From Symsagittifera roscoffensis (taxonomy: Eukaryota > Xenacoelomorpha > Acoela > Convolutidae): a stretch of 64,000 nucleotides of DNA. The translations under genes and the position numbers were made by a program. Below the pieces are notes generated by a model that made no database searches, was not told where the DNA came from, and saw only the letters and a program-made list of their open reading frames with translations. The DNA is taken from contig NC_087063.1 of assembly GCF_963678635.1 (NCBI RefSeq), positions 36,678,540-36,742,539 of the forward strand. The letters run 5' to 3'. Of this stretch, positions 55,901 to 62,329 are shown piece by piece (the first letter of the stretch is position 1; every line of letters begins with the position of its first letter).

Positions 55901-58185
55901 ATTTTCTCCGTTTCTGGAACAATTGTCACTTTTATCAATTGAACTGTTTTTCGGGCTACTTTTTGAACTTTTTTGGGACTGTTTTTCTGGACTTTGATAT
56001 AATTTTTCGGACTATTTTGTACAGGACTGTTTTGTATAAAGAGGACTGATTTGTAAAGCCACGAAAATTAGTTAGAACAAATAAGTTAGACATCCTATAG
56101 AAGATGAGCTATCAGAAGCGTTTAACTACTCTGCCTAACTAACTTAATTAGCAATCAGAAGGCTTTAACTGACTTTAGCAAGGACAGTCCATTTTCGTTT
56201 TAGTTCTCACATTCCATGTTTTTGTTCAGCGAAGCTTTTTTGCCTTGAATCTTGCACAGCAACAAGCAACCAACCATTTTTGTTCCGACTTTCGGAGAAA
56301 ACGGAATAGTTACGCTTGGTTTGGTTTTTTTATTCAGTCAATTTTTAGCGATCGAAACAATAGTAGTTTTTGACCAAAAAATATGCTCCATTGAAGACAT
56401 CGACTTCCTAAAATCAAATTTACAAAGATATTTTACCTCCGATCATTTTGCAAAGTTTTGGGAGTTTGAAAATTGCCAATCTGGCGATGCTCTGGAAAAA
56501 TTTATGCGATTTTTGAAGAATTAATTCATAATCCTGAAAGCGTAACGCGAATGATTTATGCGTGAACAAAATCGTTCCAAATTGAATTGAGGCTAGCTAA
56601 TCGGTCGTACTAATTTCGAATAAATCCATTTTTCACACTTGATCTTTGATTTTCTCCAAAAATTACAGTTTTTTAGTATCTTCGTTTCCCAAAATATTAT
56701 TCGATATGGATTAGGGGGCAAAAGGAACACTCAGGAGTTTGCCCTGACATACGAGCAGTTTTTTTATTTATCTGCTATTGTTTTAAACTTGAAAATGCAC
56801 AGCAACTGAAAAGTTTTCCACTCAGGTTATCCAGAAACTACCTTGTGCACAAATACCAAAACTATCCCTTTATTCGCAAACTTAAAGCGGTACAAGTGTA
56901 ATAGAAGGGTCCCGGTAAAAAGCAGTGTTAGAGAAAAAATTTAGACAAATACTGCAATAAACTAACTCAAAATGCAACCGTCGGTCGTTTTAAAACTTTC
57001 TCGAACGTAATTAGCGTGCCTAAATCGCTCAAATTTATTCGATACTTTAATAAAACTTTTTCTCAAACGTAATTAACCTGCCTCATTCGCGCAAACTTAT
57101 TCGATACTTAAATTGACGTCATCAAAGCACTAAATTGAATAATTTTGAGGAACTATTTACATTAGGGGACCAAGCTAACATCCTCCCCGCCAAAGCAGGG
57201 GGGGGGAGGATGTTAACTTGGTTCTAAGTGAAAATTATCAGCCGATCAGAATTGGCCATTTAACATGAAGCGATTTTTGAGGACAGTGAATTTTGAAAAA
57301 AAAAATCAGAAATTTGCTTCGATTTGCATTTTCATAACAATACTTAAAACGCTGACGCTTGAGCTTACGGCGGCTTCAATGCTTGGCGTAGTTCTTTAGC
57401 TCACGGTATATAATAATTTACACAGAGGCGAAGTTGCACTTCGCATACACAAGCAAAAATATGACCGATAACGCTACTGTGAAAATGAATGAGTTAAACT
57501 TTCAGTCTAAAAAATTTCATAAGTGACGCACGCCAATATCGAGTGACGCACGCTACATAATTGCTAAGTGACACAAGCCTATTTATACGCATTAGCAGTA
57601 CCAGTCAATTTGAAAAACGAAATTTACCAAGTAGCATGCCTCAATTTATAGAGCGGACGCATTTAAACTAGTATACGAAAAAATTCATTAAAAACATTTG
57701 ACCCTGCCCCGGTTCGAACCCTCTTATTTTGCTGCTACTCTCCTTCCCAACCTCTACGCTACAGATCCATGATGCATCAAAGCTAAAGTGCTATTTGCAA
57801 TACAATAGTATGTGTTAATATCCTTAGCATTGGCTGTACACTTAATAGCTGGATCAAAATGAGCACTTTCAAAATGAACACATTTAGTCTTAACAATTGC
57901 ATCGCAACAATATTTGCGACTAAAAAGAAAGTTCAAACTATAACACAAGCTATGCTTGTGTAAAAACAAATTTTAGACGTTCCCTACCTGCGCCAATTTG
58001 TCTATGTGGGGTGTCTTGGTCTGAACACTTCCGTGGTATGAAACATCGTTGAAACCCAAATCATCAATCAAGATGAACAAAATATTGGGCTTTGAAATTT
58101 GTGTTGCAACATTTGAAACCTGGAACACTAATATTAACAGCAAAACTTGGATCAATGGTTTAGTGATGAAAGATGTTAATAACAT
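40784..58185 (-). CDS. ARSB: Arylsulfatase B-like sulfatase, complete nine-exon gene (528 aa)
   Basis: Nine minus-strand exons join in phase with GT-AG borders: 58185-57988, 52348-52135, 51400-51186, 48230-48058, 47766-47579, 44716-44506, 44364-44269, 41713-41500 and 40861-40784. The 1587 bases encode 528 residues. A hydrophobic signal peptide ([11 protein letters not shown]) leads to [20 protein letters not shown] with metal-binding D41 and D42. C80-S-P-S-R is the formylglycine site; GKWH (134-136), H230, D288-N289 and K308 complete the usual active-site set. The C-terminus ends NVWGPWE, like arylsulfatases B, I and J. The family removes sulfate from glycosaminoglycans such as dermatan sulfate in the lysosome or outside the cell. 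The exact substrate is not decidable here. A run-on reading of exon 8 to a stop at 41464 is rejected because the phase-0 final exon carries the conserved end. The introns total about 15.8 kb and are full of mobile DNA. Confidence 0.92.
41500..41713 (-). CDS. Sulfatase exon 8: [16 protein letters not shown] region
   Basis: Acceptor TTATTTCAG before 41713; donor ATG|GTATGG at 41499 (phase 0). It encodes residues 432-503, with [15 protein letters not shown] equivalent to the family's LFDIxxDPxExxxLA. Confidence 0.9.
41743..41784. repeat. Short palindromic repeat family P (copy in sulfatase intron 7)
   Basis: acagaggcgaagcagatttt cgcaacactcaagataca. The family core is gcgaag-cagaa-cttcgc followed by accacttgcgataca. 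Other copies are at 27491-27530, 45631-45670, 46535-46570 (degenerate), 57421-57454 and 59020-59060. Confidence 0.65.
42801..43270. mobile_element. Dispersed repeat family D, copy 3 (sulfatase intron 7)
   Basis: It starts acagttggaaactagtcaatgaacgc-type sequence and ends tacgttcatcgactcttg. The core gaaactagatttctatcacg is present. It is about 470 bases long, like copy 1. Confidence 0.65.
43726..44103. repeat. Cluster of about a dozen GCGGATTCC-type motifs (sulfatase intron 7)
   Basis: Variants of tgcggattcc(a/g)c occur on both strands, for example near 43730, 43808, 43830, 43848, 43895, 43922, 43944, 44012, 44045 and 44082. Two are palindromic (ggattccgcgg, gcggaatccgc). The spacing is irregular, so this is not a simple tandem array. 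Confidence 0.6.
44269..44364 (-). CDS. Sulfatase exon 7: VGDYKL region
   Basis: Acceptor TGTCAAAG before 44364; donor CAG|GTACGC at 44268, phase 2 in and out. The resulting IIVGDYKLHH matches the conserved A-I-x-x-G-x-[WY]-K-L segment. Confidence 0.85.
44506..44716 (-). CDS. Sulfatase exon 6: [10 protein letters not shown] region
   Basis: Acceptor GATTTCAG before 44716; donor GT|GTAAGT at 44505 (phase 2). It encodes residues 330-399 ([20 protein letters not shown]). Confidence 0.9.
45155..45345. mobile_element. Dispersed repeat family D, copy 4 (3' truncated, sulfatase intron 5)
   Basis: It starts acagacaattggaacagatc caatgaacgc and contains actagaagccgatcacgtt. The inverted right end is missing. 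Confidence 0.55.
45631..45670. repeat. Short palindromic repeat family P (sulfatase intron 5)
   Basis: ggcgaagcagagcttcgcac then cacttgtgataca. The arms gcgaagc / gcttcgc pair perfectly. Confidence 0.65.
45959..46390. mobile_element. hAT-type MITE with perfect 8-bp target duplication (sulfatase intron 5)
   Basis: The ends are CAGGGGCGGATTAAGG and, inverted, CTAGATCCGCCCCTG. ATCCAATC flanks both sides (45951-45958 and 46391-46398). A 5'-CAGNGGCG terminus with an 8-bp duplication is characteristic of the hAT superfamily. The 432-bp interior is G/C-run-rich and non-coding. A diverged copy is at 58433-58822 and a partial inverted one near 60830-61020. Confidence 0.88.
46968..47085. repeat. GGACTGTTTTGTA-type repeat cluster (sulfatase intron 5)
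   Basis: Six or so copies of (g)ggactgttttgta, or close variants, follow each other irregularly. Similar clusters are at 52549-52642 (inverted) and 55938-56065. All end near a (t)gNacgt/ccacg phrase. The frames that cross it are repeat products. Confidence 0.7.
47579..47766 (-). CDS. Sulfatase exon 5: ASDNGGQ and PLRGAK
   Basis: Acceptor CTCTTAAG before 47766 (phase 2 in); donor CAG|GTAGAT at 47578 (phase 1 out). It encodes residues 267-329 with metal-binding D288-N289 and K308. Confidence 0.9.
48058..48230 (-). CDS. Sulfatase exon 4: [14 protein letters not shown] region
   Basis: Acceptor GTTGCTCAG before 48230; donor AAG|GTGCGG at 48057 (phase 2). It encodes residues 210-266 with the active-site H230. 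Confidence 0.9.
48650..48985. mobile_element. Dispersed repeat family D, copy 5 (sulfatase intron 3)
   Basis: It starts cagacagctaggaaagagtc aatggacgc and contains gaaacaggaagtcgaccac. The right inverted end is not present. Confidence 0.55.
49730..50930 (-). pseudogene. C-terminal part of a retroelement reverse-transcriptase protein (sulfatase intron 3)
   Basis: From 50930 downward, through frameshifts: [20 protein letters not shown], then [38 protein letters not shown] (zinc-binding-like), [48 protein letters not shown] and [20 protein letters not shown]. This order is known from the C-terminal region of reverse-transcriptase proteins in cnidarians and other invertebrates. RSGDIFLP...RPVALEVTV may be a PD-(D/E)xK-like nuclease (inference). 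A TAG after FLPC and several frameshifts show that it is dead. It has higher GC than its surroundings. Confidence 0.7.
51186..51400 (-). CDS. Sulfatase exon 3: [12 protein letters not shown] region
   Basis: Acceptor TTGTTCCAG before 51400; donor ATC|GTAAAT at 51185 (phase 0). It encodes residues 138-209. [20 protein letters not shown] is typical of the B/I/J group. Confidence 0.9.
51650..51960 (-). repeat. Dispersed repeat, inverted partner of 56250-56660
   Basis: The minus strand reads [10 protein letters not shown] and [18 protein letters not shown], matching [10 protein letters not shown] and [18 protein letters not shown] on the plus strand at 56252-56524. The DNA matches over about 300 bases. 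No family was recognised; conserved residues suggest an old coding repeat. Confidence 0.6.
52135..52348 (-). CDS. Sulfatase exon 2: formylglycine motif CSPSR and GKWH
   Basis: Acceptor TTTTGACTAG before 52348 (phase 0); donor G|GTAAGT at 52134 (phase 1). It encodes residues 67-137, with [16 protein letters not shown] and THAVGKWHV. The AG eight bases further in would break the phase. Confidence 0.92.
52549..52642. repeat. GGACTGTTTTGTA-type repeat cluster, inverted (sulfatase intron 1)
   Basis: tacaaaacagtccc-type units recur at about 52553, 52568, 52608 and 52622. This is the reverse complement of the family at 46968-47085. Confidence 0.65.
52760..52828 (+). repeat. tRNA-like segment (probable SINE head)
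   Basis: GGCCTCATGGTATAATGGTT (A-box-like) is followed at tRNA spacing by GGATCGAATTAAC (altered B box) and ends CGGCC, which can pair with the opening GGCC. The middle stems are poor, so it is a tRNA pseudogene or SINE head. Confidence 0.5.
52931..54272 (-). mobile_element. RTE-type non-LTR retrotransposon, 5' truncated, with 12-bp target duplication
   Basis: GACCCTAGCTCA flanks the insertion at 52919-52930 and 54273-54284. On the minus strand the element starts inside the reverse transcriptase (LDLKIVEK), contains a stop and at least one frameshift, and ends in an (ATC/GAT)18 tract (52928-52982), the kind of short tandem tail found in RTE elements. The perfect duplication marks a fairly recent insertion into sulfatase intron 1. 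Confidence 0.88.
53106..54272 (-). pseudogene. RTE-type reverse transcriptase with PHD-like finger
   Basis: It encodes [45 protein letters not shown] and [11 protein letters not shown] (catalytic YADD), then a C4-H-C-type finger ([36 protein letters not shown]) and a C-terminal part with [11 protein letters not shown] and [11 protein letters not shown]. The palm motifs are intact, but frameshifts near 53965 and 53390 and a stop near 54246 inactivate it. The finger between palm and C-terminus is shared with the older copy at 35962-37115. Confidence 0.85.
54541..55600 (-). pseudogene. MULE transposase remnant with FLYWCH-type N-terminus (sulfatase intron 1)
   Basis: From 55575 downward: [20 protein letters not shown] (end of a FLYWCH zinc finger), later [30 protein letters not shown] and [13 protein letters not shown], typical of the Mutator-like transposase core. 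Then come [18 protein letters not shown] and a C-terminal [20 protein letters not shown]. Frames change several times and stops occur (one right before TFLTAPS). Terminal repeats were not located. The enzyme once moved a DNA transposon and is now dead. Confidence 0.75.
55938..56065. repeat. GGACTGTTTTGTA-type repeat cluster (sulfatase intron 1)
   Basis: gggactgtttttctggact, ggactattttgtacaggact and ggactgatttgtaaagccac belong to the family at 46968-47085. Confidence 0.65.
56250..56660 (+). repeat. Dispersed coding-like repeat, partner of 51650-51960
   Basis: The frame 56252-56524 encodes [19 protein letters not shown] and [20 protein letters not shown]. Its inverted partner conserves [10 protein letters not shown] and the SIEDI/PIEDI block. 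I do not recognise the protein. Confidence 0.5.
57169..57237. repeat. Foldback with 20-bp arms
   Basis: accaagctaacatcctcccc and the later ggggaggatgttaacttggt are reverse complements with one mismatch, separated by about 18 bases rich in G. It is possibly a small terminal-inverted-repeat element. Confidence 0.65.
57421..57454. repeat. Short palindromic repeat family P (sulfatase intron 1)
   Basis: cacagaggcgaagttgcact tcgcatacac. The gcgaag / cttcgc arms are kept. Confidence 0.6.
57700..57768 (-). repeat. tRNA-like segment with intact B box
   Basis: The minus strand reads GGATCTGTAGCGTAGAGG (A-box-like) and GGGTTCGAACC (B box), and the ends GGATCTG / CAGGGTC pair at 6 of 7 positions. The T stem does not pair, so I call it a tRNA pseudogene or SINE head. 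Confidence 0.5.
57988..58185 (-). CDS. Sulfatase exon 1: start, signal peptide, first metal-binding Asp pair
   Basis: ATG at 58185; donor CAG|GTAGGG at 57987, phase 0. It encodes residues 1-66, including a hydrophobic core near 11-21 and LIDDLGFND. Whether an untranslated exon lies upstream is not visible. Confidence 0.9.
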
Positions 58186-59470
58186 TTTAAAGTTTCGAGT
58201 AATCCAAAGAATGCTCAGCGTCCAATTTCTATTATTTTCATCATGAGGCTAGATAAAGCGGTGTCAGAAGTTTGGTCCTTATATTTAATTTCAAATATTC
58301 AACTCTTCTAATTCATCGTCTCAACTTATCAAACGAGATAAAGATGGTTTACTTTGGGCGTTTCGACGGTAGGCTAACAAGCCGAAAATAAGATTACCAT
58401 TCCAACAAGACGAAAATTAATATTGTTATGCACAGTAGCTTGCCGAGGAGGAGGGGGGGGAGGAGGAGGTGGCGATCGCGTCCTTCCTCCATCAATTCTG
58501 GTTGCCAAATTTCTCCAAAAATTCCCCTTTGGTATAACTTTACAAAATCCATTTTGGGCTGGCCCCAAAATAACTAAATTTGAGGAAGCGCGCGCCTAAA
58601 AAACGCATTTTTTGTCAAAACTTTCCAAAAATCTTCCGAATTTTGGCCTGTTTTTTAAAAAGTTTGCCTGCGACGCAGAAATTTTTTGATAAATCAGGGT
58701 CTTTTTAGTAATTTGTGAGAGCTCGGAAAATCAAATCGGCCGACCTAAAAAAAGGTACGCAAAAATTTCAAAACTTTTCGAAAAACTGCCCCCCCCATAA
58801 AAAACTTCTGCGGACGCCACTGGTTATACAATTCTCTTTTTAAATGCAATTGTTGCGTAATTCTGACGTAATTTGCATTATTCTGATGCAAATTTGGCTT
58901 CAATATATGGCGGTTTGTTGAGCCTCCGCCGGATTAAACGGTGTTTCACTTCATAAATTGCATAATAGATCCTGAATGGTGAACTGATATACGTCTAATT
59001 GTCATGTCAGAATCTGACGACAGAGGCGAAGCAGAACTTCACACCACTTGCGATTCAGAGAAAAAAAAACTAAGTTTCCTTCGTTTGTCCAATTTTATAG
59101 AAAACTGAGAAATTAAAACAAAGCCGGAATAGTAAGACAGTAAAAAAATACAAAACCGTATTAAGTAATGACAAGATTTACACCTCATAACTACAAATCC
59201 ACAAAAAATCATAGCCATTAGTATGCTAATTAACAGTCACTCGTGTTTTTTCGAGAAAAGCCATTCACTAATCAGATAGAACGATAACAAAAAAAAACTG
59301 AAAACAAATTTTCAGAAAAATGCAAGAAACATAAATCCACAGCGACTATGGATGGTATCCGTTAAAAAGAGGAGCTGAAAAATACGTCATCAAAAGGACT
59401 CACCAAAGTTTTAGAATTCTTTTACGATTTTTATCTCACTACCAGCTCGTCTGGTCATGTCTCGGATTAT
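58186..59470. other. Upstream flank of the sulfatase gene; no further gene seen
   Basis: Apart from the hAT-type MITE (58433-58822) and a family P repeat (59020-59060), nothing is recognisable. The sulfatase promoter should lie here, but no clear core promoter motif stands out. Confidence 0.5.
58433..58822. mobile_element. hAT-type MITE, diverged copy
   Basis: The ends are CAGTAGCTTGCCGAGG and, inverted, GCGGACGCCACTG. GTTATGCA (58425-58432) and GTTATACA (58823-58830) flank it as a 7/8 target duplication. The interior shares ggcgcgcgcNtaaaaaacgca, ttgcctgcgNcgcagaaa and cgacctaaaaaaaggt phrases with 45959-46390. Confidence 0.75.
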
Positions 59471-59477
59471 CGAAACT

Positions 59478-60560
59478 TTACGACAAAAATAAAATACAGG
59501 ATATAGCTTTACCACAAACTGCATTTGCATGAGCACTCCACTTCAAATTATCGGCAACAAATATTCTCATGTCTTTTTCGCAATGTGATTGTTCAAGTTC
59601 TCCCGATTCAATTCGTAGTTTTATTTCCCCTTTTTCATTAGAACGAATTGAAGTGACATATATCGGGGTTGAAAAAACATTTGATTTTCGAAGCACCAAT
59701 TCTCTAAGATTTCGAGATCATTCTAAGACCTGACGGGTCCTTTATCGAGCGTAATTGTAATAACTTAGCATCGTCAGCAAGCATAAAAGGCTTTGATTTC
59801 ATCTTACGGTCAAAGTCGAAAACGTACAGAAGAAATAGCAGTGGGCCAAGAAGGGAGCCTTGTGGCACTCCGCTTGTAATAACAAAGTACTCTGATGCTA
59901 CATCATCAATTTGTACAAACTGAAATCTTTTCAACAAATGGCTTTCAAAAACTTTTATCGTACTTGTAGAAGAGTTTTATCGAAAAAACAGAAATATTTG
60001 TGCTGTTTCTGCGTAACACAGAAGGCAGTTCATCATTCCCTCTGAAATTCGTGACATCGATAGATTCCAGTATGGAAAATATCCTAGGTTGTGATGTGTC
60101 GCAGTGGCTTATGATAACATCACTCTTGACTTCAGGGACAACTGAAGTTTGTGCAACCACATGAAAAAAGACAGAATGAAAACATGCGTCAAGCAAATTG
60201 CATTGATTTAACATATCAGCAGTGATGTTACCCCATCGCACAGAAAGTGGGATTTGTGACTCTTGATCTTATTCATTTAAAACACTTGAAAAACGGCTTT
60301 ATACTTCGGTTAATTGCTAATATAGCTTCGCAAACTGTTGATCAATTTCAATCATTGGTGTAATCTGGTTTCTAAGCGTGATATTTTTTATGTCAAGCAC
60401 AAATTTTGATGTCTTTGCTGCTGTTGTTTCACTGTTTTGACTTTTTTGATTAGGTGATGTTTTTCTGGAGACCCATGGATGTAGACTGCTTTGATGTTCT
60501 GTTTTAAGGGGAGCATACTTCTTCAAGTGAGAATTCATCCAGATGTACCTCTACTTGATC
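59478..60560 (-). pseudogene. Deleted non-LTR reverse-transcriptase pseudogene
   Basis: From 60538 downward: [12 protein letters not shown] and HPWVSRKTSPNQK (linker after the endonuclease), RWGNITADMLNQCNLLDACF and FRGNDELPSVLRRN, then SGVPQGSLLGPLLFLLYVFD with LADDAKLLQLRS in the catalytic box, and KDMRIFVADNLKWSAHANAV. The fingers and first palm segment between about 59945 and 59937 are missing, and the frame changes three times. It is a non-LTR element of the CR1/Jockey type, inactive. Confidence 0.8.
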
Positions 60561-60829
60561 ATATCGTTGATAATTGACCAACATTTCGGCAAAACTGGAA
60601 CATTTTCGTTGTTCTGAGGGAGTTTTTCATAATCAGACATTTGCATTGCTAAATTTTCTCTTCAAAGAAATTTGTGCAGCTTCCGTCGAACCATTCAAGC
60701 TATTTTTTGTTGGTTTATGATCTGAGCAAGGAAAAAAGTGGCAAAAAAAATTTCCTACTTAAAAAGATACGATTGCTTAGGCACTTTTTAGATTGCCTGG
60801 GCCATTTTAGGTACTTTTTGGAAAGTTTT

Positions 60830-61020
60830 GACCAAAAAATCGCGTTTTTCGGTGCGCGCTCCCCCCTCAAAAATTGGTATATATTGGCGCCAAAGGCGCC
60901 TTTAAAAAACTTTTAGGGTCCGTAACCAAAAATGGATATTGTACAAAGGGGGACCATTTGGATCGACAGGGGGTCGAATCCCTGAGGGGGTGGGGGCATC
61001 CGCCGCCCTAAATCCGCTAC
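60830..61020. mobile_element. Partial hAT-type MITE, inverted orientation
   Basis: It shares tgcgcgctcccccctcaaaa, ttggcgccaaaggcgcctt and gggggtcgaatccctgaggg with 45959-46390, read in reverse. The end gccctaaatccgctac resembles the terminal repeat. No target duplication was identified. Confidence 0.6.
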
Positions 61021-61610
61021 GGATTAAAAATCTCACAAATTATCCGATCGTTCTCTGAAAAACAGACAGAAAGTTGAGGCCTTAGGCTGCTGTAAAGTAC
61101 AGTTTATCTAGAAAAATTTAGAAGGAAATTGCAAAAAAAAAGACTTAATCAGAAACTAAGCCGACGAAATCTAAAAAAAAAACAAATGCAAAATCAAGTT
61201 TTCTTTCTAAACAAATTACGAAGGCAATACGATCCACGTAGTCTGAGTTGTAAAACAGCACTGTACTAGATAATACATATAGATTTTACCAATTTATATT
61301 CCTTATTAAATAGTTCCAGATAACATGATCGATTCGAGGAGTGGTAATTGACACTCCCTTCATCCAATCAATCGCTGTCGGCCGATTTGCTGTAAAGTCA
61401 TTCGTGCGCATTTTGTGCGACCGCATCGAGGATCGAATCACATATTGCGTGTATGTGCGAAAAACCTGGAAGGAAAGCGACCATCAATCTGAGCGACCAA
61501 TTTCTTGCGGTGAATTGCTTCACGCCTTGGTAGCCAAGCAAAGCAACTTTACCTGTGGCAGTTCGGACGTTTGCGTCTACCACAGGCTATCCATCAATTT
61601 CTCTTCGACT

Positions 61611-62192
61611 ATGATCAGTATCTCTGGGAGACAGCATGCATGCAAAACATGCAAGGCACCAACAACAAATGCAAAAATATTTTATTGTGTAGTGTGCTCG
61701 AGTGAAATGCATTGGTCAAAGTAGTGTACTGGCTTCTCCGAAATTCTTCTGCGCGAATTACAGAATAGCAGAAACAATGTTATTCTCATATGCACAGTTA
61801 CTTCTACAACAAGAGTCCGAGGTATCGAAGAATTTAATGAAGGCAGAGTAAAGTGCGAACTGGTCGAGATGAATAACATATTAAAACATTTGGACGTCGA
61901 GGCTGAAATCAAGGATATACGGAGAGTGGGAAAGTACGATGCGAACCGAAAACAACCTAGGCCACTCTTACTAACTATCGGCAATGGTATTGAGAAAAGG
62001 CTCATATTGTAATCTAGGCTTAGGACTCTCTGAGAGTATGAAAGCGACAATGTGATGAAGTCTGGAAAAAACGCGATTGTTTCCATAGTAGATACCTCTC
62101 AAAAGAAGAACAAGAAAAAGAAAATAGAGCATTACTGCTGCCAAGGGAACGAATCAATGAAGGTGAAAATTCTAATCAGAGACTTTTGCTAA
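61611..62192 (+). pseudogene. ORF1 of a non-LTR retrotransposon (PHD-like finger and RRM-like domain)
   Basis: ATG at 61611. The N-terminus has CKTCKAP...FYCVVCSSEMHWSK, a C-x2-C...C-x2-C-x4-H zinc-finger pattern, interrupted by a single TAG at 61722-61724, where the same frame continues with CTGFSEILL. It then encodes VNRGIEEFNEG-like sequence (actual: VRGIEEFNEGRVKCELVE) and IKDIRRVGKYDANRKQPRPL, typical of RRM-type ORF1 proteins. TAA (62010) and TGA stops end it. The protein would bind element RNA. Confidence 0.7.
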
Positions 62193-62226
62193 TCAGAGAC
62201 TTTTTAGTCTCTGATTAGCAAAAGTC
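62181..62226. repeat. Perfect 21-bp hairpin with TTTT loop between ORF1 and ORF2
   Basis: The arms 62181-62201 and 62206-62226 are exact reverse complements (starting gacttttgctaatcagag), separated by tttt. Further direct copies of gctaatcagagac lie at 62171 (partial) and 62238. Confidence 0.9.
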
Positions 62227-62329
62227 AGAGAAATTTGCTAATCAGAGACTTTTTAGTACAATCATACGAAAACGGAAGATGGACCGCTACTACTAATTAA
62301 CTAAGAACTCAACGACTAGCAACGCCTCC

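Noticed and set aside
57700..57768. Functional tRNA gene
   Set aside because: The A and B boxes are present, but the T stem and acceptor stem do not pair fully.
61341..61610. Coding extension upstream of the ORF1 ATG
   Set aside because: The frame happens to be open, but the sequence shows no ORF1 character before MISISGRQHACK.
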